Of a stretch of 13,433 nt of DNA, positions 7,717 to 13,433 are shown in pieces. The notes under the pieces are model-generated. The model was not told the origin of the DNA. It saw only the letters and a program-made list of their open reading frames with translations, and searched no databases. Both the position numbers and the translations under genes were made by a program. Source of the stretch: Bacteroidota bacterium (GTDB taxonomy: Bacteria > Bacteroidota > Bacteroidia > Flavobacteriales_D > Crocinitomicaceae); contig VGMK01000039.1 of assembly GCA_016866375.1 (NCBI GenBank), forward strand, positions 1 to 13,433, read 5' to 3'. Numbering within the stretch: position 1 is the first letter of the stretch; each line of letters opens with the position of its first letter.

Positions 7717-7749
7717 AGGGGTTATCTGTTTTAAAGATAGGGAACCCTT
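7717..7749 (+). terminator. Imperfect hairpin between the S46 peptidase gene and cysS
   Basis: AGGGGTT (7717-7723) can pair with AACCCTT (7743-7749), with one G-U pair, and ATCT (7724-7727) with AGAT (7735-7738). The loop is about 7 nt, and a small bulge (AGGG) lies on the 3' arm. The hairpin is followed by TTATCTT, a weak T-tract. It may terminate the peptidase transcript or fold in the cysS leader. It sits only about 20 bp before the cysS start. The remainder of the 109-bp gap (7661-7769) holds no clear promoter. Confidence 0.4.
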
Positions 7750-7769
7750 TTATCTTGGTTTAGTTGAAT

Positions 7770-9227
7770 ATGGGACAAAAAATTAGTATATATAATAGTT
7801 TAACAGGGGAGAAAGAAATTTTAACCCCGAGAAACAACCAATTTGTTGGGATGTACGTATGTGGGCCAACACTCTACAGCGAGCCACATATGGGTAACAT
7901 GCGGACCTTTATAAATTTTGATCTTGTATATAGGTATCTACTGCACGCCGGATATAAAGTGAAGTATGTTCGAAATATAACAGATGCGGGGCACATAACA
8001 AATTCAGCAGGACAAGAAGAAGACAGCATAGGTAAAGCAGCACGTCTAGAACAACTTCAATCGCTTGAAATAGTATACAAATACAATGTGAAGTTTCAAG
8101 AGTTACAAAGGCTTTACAACATGCTTCCGCCTAGCGTTGAGCCAACGGCAACTGGGCATATTCAAGAGCAAATTGAAATTATTGAGAAAATACTTGAAAA
8201 TGGATACGGGTATACCGTCAACGGAAGCGTATATTTCGATACAAAACGATACATGCAGGATTTCAACTATGGGATTTTGAGTGGCAGAAAAGTAGAGGAA
8301 CTTGAAAATGAAACTCGTTCGTTGAATAACCAAGACGAGAAAAGATTTTTTGCAGATTTCGCACTTTGGAAAAAAGCAAACCCTGAAGACATGCAAATTT
8401 GGAGATCTCCTTGGGGTGATGGTAACCCTGGATGGCATATCGAATGTACAGCAATGAGCACCAAATACTTGGGTAAACAGTTTGATATTCACGGAGGAGG
8501 GATGGATTTGAAATTTCCTCATCACGAAGATGAGATCGCACAAAGCTATGGTTCATTTGGTTGTCAGCCAGCGTCTATATGGATGCATGCCAATATGTTA
8601 AATGTAAATGGTCAAAAAATGAGTAAAAGTCTTGGTAATTTCTTTTTACCACAAGAGATTGTAGAAGGGACAAGTCCTCTTTTTAAGAAACCGTACTCGC
8701 CCAATGTGATTCGTTTTTTCATGATGCAGGCACACTATCGAAGTACTTTAGATATTACCGAAACAGGTTTAGATGCTGCAGAAAAAGGCCTCAGTAGGAT
8801 GATGGAAGGATTAAAATTAGTGGAGAGACTTTTACCTTCTGTAAGCACTTCATTCAAATGGAAAGAGTTGATAGATTCATTCGATGAGGCGATGCAAGAT
8901 GATTTTAACGCCCCGATACTAATTGCGAATTTGTTTGAAGCGGTGCGTTACATCAACTTAATTAACGATGGAAAAGAGACTATTTCGTCAGACCACCTCA
9001 GAATTCTTAAAACAGCCATTCATGTTTTTATCTATCACGTGTTGGGTTTGACTGCTGAGGGCCCAGGACAAGACAAGCGGCTTCAACCGGTCATGGATTT
9101 GGTACTTGATTTAAGAAGTCAAGCACGCGAAAAGAAAGATTGGGCAACTTCAGATAAAATTAGAGACGGTCTCGCTGCTGCAGGGATTTTTGTAAAAGAT
9201 GGAAAAGAGGGCACGGATTGGTCTTAG
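7770..9227 (+). CDS. cysS: Cysteinyl-tRNA synthetase
   Basis: Class I synthetase that charges tRNA-Cys in the cytoplasm, 485 residues from the ATG at 7770. The N-terminal zinc ligand and motif are in MYVCGPT (Cys31), followed by the HIGH-like HMGN (40-43). The other zinc ligands are in WHIECTAMS (Cys226) and FPHHEDE (His252 region), the usual CysRS set. The KMSKS loop is complete at 283-287. A C-terminal helical anticodon-binding region ends in GTDWS, also typical. An in-frame TTG at 7764 would add two residues. I prefer the ATG because MGQKISIYNSLTG is a normal CysRS opening. The gene stands alone on the plus strand, and its stop interlocks with that of the convergent flavoprotein gene. I see no T-box leader. 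Confidence is very high. Confidence 0.97.
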   Translation: MGQKISIYNSLTGEKEILTPRNNQFVGMYVCGPTLYSEPHMGNMRTFINFDLVYRYLLHAGYKVKYVRNITDAGHITNSAGQEEDSIGKAARLEQLQSLEIVYKYNVKFQELQRLYNMLPPSVEPTATGHIQEQIEIIEKILENGYGYTVNGSVYFDTKRYMQDFNYGILSGRKVEELENETRSLNNQDEKRFFADFALWKKANPEDMQIWRSPWGDGNPGWHIECTAMSTKYLGKQFDIHGGGMDLKFPHHEDEIAQSYGSFGCQPASIWMHANMLNVNGQKMSKSLGNFFLPQEIVEGTSPLFKKPYSPNVIRFFMMQAHYRSTLDITETGLDAAEKGLSRMMEGLKLVERLLPSVSTSFKWKELIDSFDEAMQDDFNAPILIANLFEAVRYINLINDGKETISSDHLRILKTAIHVFIYHVLGLTAEGPGQDKRLQPVMDLVLDLRSQAREKKDWATSDKIRDGLAAAGIFVKDGKEGTDWS

Positions 9228-10216
9228 TTGAATTCACTTCTCAGTTCGTAAACTATATCTTTAATAGATCGGATGGACTTAACGTGTTCAATCGAAGGCC
9301 CAGCGCACCAAACCGTTTTGTAGGTAGACGAAAAAGCCGCTTTTTGTAAGCTTCTCATTCCTTTCATGAATGTAAGTGCTTTCGCCCATTTTTTTAGGCG
9401 TTTATTTTTGTTTAAAATTCTTTCTAACCAGTTTTGCTTAGTTCCGGTTTGTTGAACATAAGGTGTGTTTATTACAGTACAAGGAGTTCCCGAAAGCTTG
9501 GTTGTCATCACAATATCTTTTGCGCCATAATCTACACAGGCTTGTTTGTACCCCATAGAAACTGGAGCTTCCTTCGTGGCAATAAAAATGCTACCCACAG
9601 AAAGACCATCAGCCCCAAGTGTTAACATATCACGAATTCCTTTTCCCGTTCCAATTCCCCCTGCAGAAATAACAGGGATTTTACATGCTTGTTTAAGCGC
9701 AGGAATAAGCTCTTTATTTGATATTGGACCTGCATGTCCGCCTGCCTCTTTACAAACTGCAATTACTGCATCAGCTCCAAGCGCTTCGACCTTTTTTGCG
9801 TAATGTTCATCCGTAACATCACAAAAGACCAATATTCCATTAGCATGAGCGAGTTTTATTGTTTCCTCTGGAGAGCCAAGTGAGGTGATGAAAAAATCTA
9901 TCTTTTCCTCACAGCATACTTTAAGTTGCTCTTTGTACAAGAAATTGGATTTATTGACGATGAGGTTAATTCCAAAGGGACCCTTAACCTCTCTCTTAAT
10001 TTTGTGAATGGCATTTCTCAATTCATCTGTTGTTCGATAATTCAAAGCGGGAATGGCTCCTGTAATACCTGCTTTTATTCCTTCAATAATCATTTCCTCA
10101 TTAGAGACCAAAAACATTGGGGCGATGATTATAGGGAAATCAATATTGAGGAGTCTGCAAAGCGCTGATTGTTTGGGATTCATTGGAAAACTTGGTTTAA
10201 AGGTATACAAATTCAT
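9224..10216 (-). CDS. Nitronate monooxygenase / FabK-like FMN flavoprotein
   Basis: TIM-barrel FMN enzyme of 330 residues from the 2-nitropropane dioxygenase family. It opens with FPIIIAPM (27-34) and has FGINL (81-85). EAGGHAG (157-163) contains His161, the conserved catalytic-site His shared by nitronate monooxygenases and FabK enoyl-ACP reductases. SAGGIGTG (184-191) and GADGLSVG (201-208) are the FMN phosphate-binding loops. Known members either oxidise alkyl nitronates such as propionate-3-nitronate to detoxify them, or reduce enoyl-ACP in fatty-acid synthesis. Sequence alone does not decide; I favour NMO. The start at 10216 makes an ATGA overlap with tspO, supporting it over the internal Met at residue 12. 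It is the last gene of the operon, and its stop interlocks with that of cysS, leaving no room for an intergenic terminator. Confidence 0.88.
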   Translation of the reverse strand: MNLYTFKPSFPMNPKQSALCRLLNIDFPIIIAPMFLVSNEEMIIEGIKAGITGAIPALNYRTTDELRNAIHKIKREVKGPFGINLIVNKSNFLYKEQLKVCCEEKIDFFITSLGSPEETIKLAHANGILVFCDVTDEHYAKKVEALGADAVIAVCKEAGGHAGPISNKELIPALKQACKIPVISAGGIGTGKGIRDMLTLGADGLSVGSIFIATKEAPVSMGYKQACVDYGAKDIVMTTKLSGTPCTVINTPYVQQTGTKQNWLERILNKNKRLKKWAKALTFMKGMRSLQKAAFSSTYKTVWCAGPSIEHVKSIRSIKDIVYELRSEFN

Positions 10217-10680
10217 TTGAAAACCGGGTAGGCATTCAAACTAATTGCAACTGTTAACCAGAGCGCATAAGGCAATAATAAAAGACTCCAATAAGGGTGT
10301 ACGCTTTTTTGACCTGCCAAACCAAGCCAAATAATCACGATTAAAAGACATGTAATTACAATCAGAGCTCCCACAATTAAGTGAAATTTAAAAAAAATAG
10401 GATTCCACAGGACATTTAAAAACCATTGAATGACGTATATTCGGAGAAACAGACGCCAATTGGAGGTCGCCATAAGTCGAACCATATAAAAACTGAAGCA
10501 AATCATTATGCTTGTCCACGCTAATCCGAAAACATATCCCGGAGGAGTCCAAGGTGCTTTCGGGAGGGCTTCGTACCACTCGTTTGTGGCAGGACTACCT
10601 CCCATTAATAAACTTCCTAGTCCTAAAGCCCCAAAATTCGACAATAGGAAGAGAAAAAAAAGTCCAACTATTTTTTTCAT
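10213..10680 (-). CDS. tspO: TspO/MBR family membrane protein
   Basis: Five-helix inner-membrane protein of 155 residues, homologous to bacterial tryptophan-rich sensory protein and the mitochondrial translocator protein. These bind porphyrins and are linked to stress responses and tetrapyrrole handling. The diagnostic segment WYEALPKAPWTPPGYVFGLAW occupies about residues 35-55. Further family positions are QWFLNVLWNPIFF (85-97), PYALWLTVAISLN (137-149) and the final YPVF. Hydrophobic helices lie at about 4-26, 48-69, 79-97, 101-121 and 130-150, matching the TspO fold. Both ends are ATGA overlaps, with the unknown 135-residue gene before it and the NMO-like gene after it, so all three are probably translated together. 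The ligand here is unknown. The family assignment is secure. Confidence 0.93.
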   Translation of the reverse strand: MKKIVGLFFLFLLSNFGALGLGSLLMGGSPATNEWYEALPKAPWTPPGYVFGLAWTSIMICFSFYMVRLMATSNWRLFLRIYVIQWFLNVLWNPIFFKFHLIVGALIVITCLLIVIIWLGLAGQKSVHPYWSLLLLPYALWLTVAISLNAYPVFK

Positions 10681-11084
10681 TTAACAATAACTCCTTGTTT
10701 TTTAAAATGTTCCAAGTATTTCATTTTCTTTTCGGAAATTGATTCCGCGGGAAAAACAAAGCGCTTGTCGAACATCGTGTCGTTTACCCAGAAGCTCACC
10801 CAATATTCATTCGTTAAACCAAATAAATCAGGCATAATAGGCTCTATTTTAGCGGCTTCATTTGGTAGTAAAACTTCTAGGCTATGACGGAGTGTTGAGG
10901 TTTTTATCTTTTCCCCAGTTTGAGCATTTTCGCCGTAGCCGGTACTCGAAATAATTATACCTTCCATAATATCGTCACGAAGGTTCAATAAGTACACGCC
11001 AAACTCCTTTTCGCCCTCAACTTCATTCAACACTACTGCTACTGCTACATTTTCTACCTTTGGCCCCTTTAGTTCTTCTCTCAT
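10677..11084 (-). CDS. Uncharacterised 135-residue cytoplasmic protein
   Basis: I recognise no named domain. The protein has no signal peptide or membrane segment. It appears mixed alpha/beta: a beta-rich N-terminal half (VENVAVAVVLNEVEG, then FGVYLLNLRDD and IISSTGYGE), a TSTLRHSLE helix region, then NEYWVSFWVNDTMFDKRFVF, which looks like two strands of a hairpin. It ends in a Lys-rich tail. The whole looks like one compact domain, with no catalytic pattern I can name. I recall similar short proteins in other Flavobacteriia carrying an unsupported phenylalanyl-tRNA synthetase label; nothing here resembles a synthetase. It overlaps the hydrolase gene before it and tspO after it by 4 bp each (ATGA). 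This makes it a real, translated gene tied to that operon. Confidence 0.82.
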   Translation of the reverse strand: MREELKGPKVENVAVAVVLNEVEGEKEFGVYLLNLRDDIMEGIIISSTGYGENAQTGEKIKTSTLRHSLEVLLPNEAAKIEPIMPDLFGLTNEYWVSFWVNDTMFDKRFVFPAESISEKKMKYLEHFKKQGVIVK

Positions 11085-12325
11085 CGCTTAATGGATTGAT
11101 TTAATATAATGTCTTTGATTTGAACATACTCTAGGATATCTACTGAATGACCAACAAGATAGTCAAACGAGTTAATCTTTTCTGATAGAAAAGGCAATCT
11201 TTGCAATTTGAATCGTTTATCTTGCCGTTCTCCTAATCGAATAATCAGCGTCTGTTCTTTAGGAATAAATAGAATGTATTGGCCAAGAAACCCCATAAAA
11301 TAATGAATGGGATTACCGTTGTTATAATAAGTCCACAGGTGAAGGCCATAGACATAGTTGGGGATTCCTTCCTTGGTTATAAGCGAGGTGTTTGCCCGAG
11401 TCATATGAGCAATGTAGTCTGCCGAAACTATGCGTTTACCATTCCATTCGCCTTCATTAAGCATGAGTCTTCCGAGTAGAGCAAAGTCTCTTGCTGTCGC
11501 ATAGAAACAACAGTAGGCTTTTTCGTCACCGTTCTCTCGGTCCATACTCCAAGTTGCTTCTTTTTCAGCACCTAAAGGTTTCCAAAGTTTTTCAGCCGCA
11601 TAATCAGCAATCGTATTTCCTGTTGCCTTCTCCAAAACCATCGATAGCAGTTGTGTGTTTAAGCTTTGATAATGAAAAACCGTGCCTGGCTTTTCTGTAA
11701 CGCGCCGCCTCGTGACCAAACTCTCCAAATCACTACCATAATAGGCTTCAGCAGTTTCTGAGAGGGGGTTCGTTCCGCTTTCGTCCCAATCAAATCCGGC
11801 TGACATGGTTAAGAGGTGACGAATCGTGACGACATCACGCCCATTTTCTTTGAACGCTGCAATGTAGCGATGAACCGGCTCATCAATACTTTTGATTTTT
11901 CCTTCGTCAACGGCTATTCCAACAAGCAATGAAACAATCGTTTTTGCCATACTGAAAGAATTGCTTGTACTTTCTTTCGAGTGCCCCCCCCAATAATGTT
12001 CATAGAGAATGGAATCCTTGCGAATCACCAAAAAAGCACGTGTTTTCATGGCTTCCAAGTAAGCTAATTTTTCATCTGGAAGTTGTATAGAGGAAGACTT
12101 GGGATGTATAAACCACTTGAACGGCTGATTACTTTTCGCCACGGTAGCATTTGGAAAAATGTCATTGTCGTATATTCCCGGTCCGGTTTTACCAACCAAG
12201 TAGGTTTTTGCAATACCATTGTATAAATAAGTGCGGCCGCTCAATAAAATAAAAAGATTAATAGCTAGAATTAATACCCCTAACGTGTACAAGAGATAAC
12301 GAAAAATAAGCGAACTTCTTTTCAT
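11081..12325 (-). CDS. Membrane-anchored serine hydrolase, beta-lactamase class C / NylB-like fold
   Basis: A 414-residue protein with an N-terminal membrane anchor or uncleaved signal (about 6-29), placing the enzyme in the periplasm. The beta-lactamase-family core shows the SxxK motif SMAK (Ser125 nucleophile, Lys128). The conserved HLLTMSAGFDWDE follows at 170-182. GTVFHYQSLNTQ (214-225) has the probable catalytic Tyr219, and a late MGFLGQY segment (344-350) lies where the third motif falls. The spacing and the loss of a classical KTG box resemble the 6-aminohexanoate-dimer hydrolase and esterase branch rather than true AmpC. It is therefore probably an esterase or amidase of unknown substrate, not a resistance enzyme. 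The gene follows lipB after 3 bp and overlaps the next gene by 4 bp. An 8-G run lies 30 bp before the Ser125 codon. Confidence 0.88.
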   Translation of the reverse strand: MKRSSLIFRYLLYTLGVLILAINLFILLSGRTYLYNGIAKTYLVGKTGPGIYDNDIFPNATVAKSNQPFKWFIHPKSSSIQLPDEKLAYLEAMKTRAFLVIRKDSILYEHYWGGHSKESTSNSFSMAKTIVSLLVGIAVDEGKIKSIDEPVHRYIAAFKENGRDVVTIRHLLTMSAGFDWDESGTNPLSETAEAYYGSDLESLVTRRRVTEKPGTVFHYQSLNTQLLSMVLEKATGNTIADYAAEKLWKPLGAEKEATWSMDRENGDEKAYCCFYATARDFALLGRLMLNEGEWNGKRIVSADYIAHMTRANTSLITKEGIPNYVYGLHLWTYYNNGNPIHYFMGFLGQYILFIPKEQTLIIRLGERQDKRFKLQRLPFLSEKINSFDYLVGHSVDILEYVQIKDIILNQSIKR

Positions 12326-12328
12326 ATC

Positions 12329-13033
12329 TTATTTAACGTCAAATTCAAATAATTCTTGCAAATGCTGCAGCAAATAGCCCCAAACCTCCTGGATATCTTG
12401 AGGGCCTCCTAATTCTTTTTGCATCGATGTAACGGCCTTATCCTCAATACCACAGGGCACAATGTGTGAAAAAAAACTTAAATCTGTATTGACGTTAAAT
12501 CCAATTCCGTGCATGGTTACCCAACGAGAACTCTTTACGCCCATCGCACAAATTTTCCTGGCTTTTGACTTGTTTTCACCGTCTATCCAAACACCTGTCA
12601 ACCCTTCAACACGTCCTGCTACAATACCATAGTCGTGAAGCGTTAAAATGACGGCTTCTTCTAAATAACGCATGTATCGGTGGATGTCTGTAAAAAATTG
12701 TTCTAAATCCAAGATTGGGTATACTACTAGTTGTCCCGGACCGTGGTAGGTAATGTCGCCGCCACGATTTATCTTATAAAAAGTTGCTTCTTTTTCATCT
12801 AGTTCGTTTGCATCCAAAAGTAAGTGGTCATGTTTTCCACTTTTTCCTAACGTGTATACATGGCTATGTTGGCAAACCACTAAATGGTGCTCTGGTATTT
12901 CTTCTGTTTCCCCGTTTCGCTTTGCAATCTTTAGATCTACAGCCCTTTTAAATAATACTTCTTGCTGATCCCAAGCTTCTTTGTAGGCAATTAAGCCCCA
13001 ATCTAAAACGTTGACAAGGGGTCTCGATTGCAT
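12329..13033 (-). CDS. lipB: Octanoyl-[ACP]:protein octanoyltransferase
   Basis: Cytoplasmic enzyme of 234 residues that moves the octanoyl group from acyl carrier protein to the lipoyl domains of 2-oxoacid dehydrogenases and GcvH, the first step of endogenous lipoate synthesis. LipA would then insert sulfur; it is not in this window. The family signature GGDITYHGPGQLV occupies 91-103. The Lys-Cys catalytic pair is Lys160 in RKICAMG and Cys194 in VPCGI. Their 34-residue spacing equals that of Lys142/Cys176 in the Mycobacterium tuberculosis enzyme. MHGIGFNVNTDL (174-185) is also conserved. The start at 13033 shares one base with the upstream stop (TAATG), suggesting coupling to the PGI/PMI gene. 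It is followed after 3 bp by the serine hydrolase gene. Confidence 0.96.
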   Translation of the reverse strand: MQSRPLVNVLDWGLIAYKEAWDQQEVLFKRAVDLKIAKRNGETEEIPEHHLVVCQHSHVYTLGKSGKHDHLLLDANELDEKEATFYKINRGGDITYHGPGQLVVYPILDLEQFFTDIHRYMRYLEEAVILTLHDYGIVAGRVEGLTGVWIDGENKSKARKICAMGVKSSRWVTMHGIGFNVNTDLSFFSHIVPCGIEDKAVTSMQKELGGPQDIQEVWGYLLQHLQELFEFDVK

Positions 13034-13433
13034 TAAAATTTCGCTAGTTCCCCTTTTAGGTAATCGATAATTTCAATATCAATAATATCCGCACCATTTA
13101 GTTCGCACAAATAGTAAGATGCCCAGTCTACCACATGAGTTAAGTAAAGTGATTGCTCCACAAACGAGTTGCCTTTCGCATGAAGGGCAAAGGTTTTTCC
13201 GCATTTTTTCTCTACGGCTTGTTGTGTAATTTCAAAACGTTTACTGTTTCTTGGATGCTGGTCTTTAGTATAGAAAAAAACTGGGGCAAAGCGATTGTCA
13301 CCACCGGACCAACCCACCAATTCGTTGTGGTTCATTTCTGGAACGACGTGGTGCCAACACAAATACTTTGAATTCTCGTTAAATTGCTGCCGTGCTCTTA
13401 CTGCGATAGCTTCGTATTTTGTTTCAGCATATA
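13033..13433 (-). CDS. Bifunctional phosphoglucose/phosphomannose isomerase, C-terminal part (cut by window edge)
   Basis: The frame stays open to the window edge, so this is the 3' end (132 codons plus stop) of a longer gene, not a short protein starting at the TTG near 13362. Before that TTG the frame reads YAETKYEAIAVRARQQFNEN, and after it CWHHVVPEMNHNELVGW. The EMNHNELVGW segment is the hallmark of the C-terminal domain of bifunctional PGI/PMI enzymes of the SIS superfamily. They interconvert fructose-6-phosphate with glucose-6-phosphate and mannose-6-phosphate in the cytoplasm. The His and Glu of NHNEL belong to the active site in the characterised archaeal members. The rest, VVDWASYYLCELNGADIIDIEIIDYLK, fits the usual helical C-terminus. 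It leads into lipB through a TAATG overlap. Confidence 0.87.
   Translation of the reverse strand, partial: YAETKYEAIAVRARQQFNENSKYLCWHHVVPEMNHNELVGWSGGDNRFAPVFFYTKDQHPRNSKRFEITQQAVEKKCGKTFALHAKGNSFVEQSLYLTHVVDWASYYLCELNGADIIDIEIIDYLKGELAKF

Noticed and set aside
7661..7769. A T-box or other riboswitch in front of cysS
   Set aside because: No T-box core sequence or conserved stems are visible, only one imperfect hairpin, and T-boxes are not typical of Bacteroidota.
8103..8543. A 146-codon open frame antisense to cysS, with nested frames at 8263-8556
   Set aside because: It lies wholly within a confirmed synthetase gene and has no recognisable motif or start context; open frames of this size are common opposite conserved coding sequence.
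11081..12325. Serine hydrolase as an antibiotic-resistance beta-lactamase
   Set aside because: SxxK and a Tyr motif are present, but the classical KTG box is not evident and the layout resembles the esterase/NylB branch; the membrane anchor and operon context also do not suggest resistance.
13033..13362. A stand-alone 109-residue protein starting at TTG 13362
   Set aside because: The frame is open upstream to the window edge and encodes family sequence there, so this is the end of a longer PGI/PMI gene.
1..13433. Mobile element, defence system, CRISPR array or biosynthetic cluster
   Set aside because: No transposase, integrase, inverted terminal repeats, spaced direct repeats or characteristic system genes were seen; gene content is largely housekeeping.

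Overview
The window reads as core chromosome of a low-GC member of the Bacteroidota, most likely Flavobacteriia (a Crocinitomicaceae-type relative is plausible). The reasons are a GldA-type ABC ATPase, an S46 dipeptidyl peptidase, a bifunctional PGI/PMI with the Bacteroidota-style C-terminus, candidate TAnnTTTG promoter boxes, and starts that mostly lack Shine-Dalgarno sequences. It is gene-dense: 14 protein genes, two of them cut by the window edges, and no gene-free stretch longer than about 110 bases. I saw no RNA gene, insertion sequence, phage gene or CRISPR array.

Region A (1-5380, all minus strand) is a run transcribed leftwards: ribF, an exported leucine-rich-repeat protein that overlaps ribF by 38 bp, a 92-bp gap, an unknown 218-residue membrane protein, rnpA, an exported S41 C-terminal-processing-type peptidase, gldA-like, and the start of tyrS. 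Most junctions are 1-bp gaps or short overlaps, so much of this is probably co-transcribed. It mixes flavin cofactor synthesis, tRNA processing and charging, envelope proteolysis and an ABC exporter ATPase.

Region B (5381-9227, plus strand) starts at a compact 108-bp divergent intergenic region. It holds a periplasmic S46 dipeptidyl peptidase, whose Arg at catalytic Ser+18 predicts the DPP11 (Asp/Glu-specific) type, followed after about 109 bp by cysS.

Region C (9224-13433, minus strand) is a very tight operon read from the right edge: bifunctional phosphoglucose/phosphomannose isomerase (3' part), lipB, a membrane-anchored serine-beta-lactamase-fold hydrolase, a 135-residue protein of unknown function, tspO, and a nitronate monooxygenase/FabK-like flavoprotein. 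Three successive junctions are ATGA overlaps. The last gene converges on cysS with interlocked stop codons.

No convincing undescribed multi-gene system was found. The items most worth follow-up are the translationally coupled unknown-tspO-NMO trio, the unknown 218-residue membrane protein before rnpA, the DPP11-type specificity residue, an 8-G tract just before the catalytic serine of the hydrolase, and the ribF/LRR overlap in which part of a signal peptide is encoded inside ribF.
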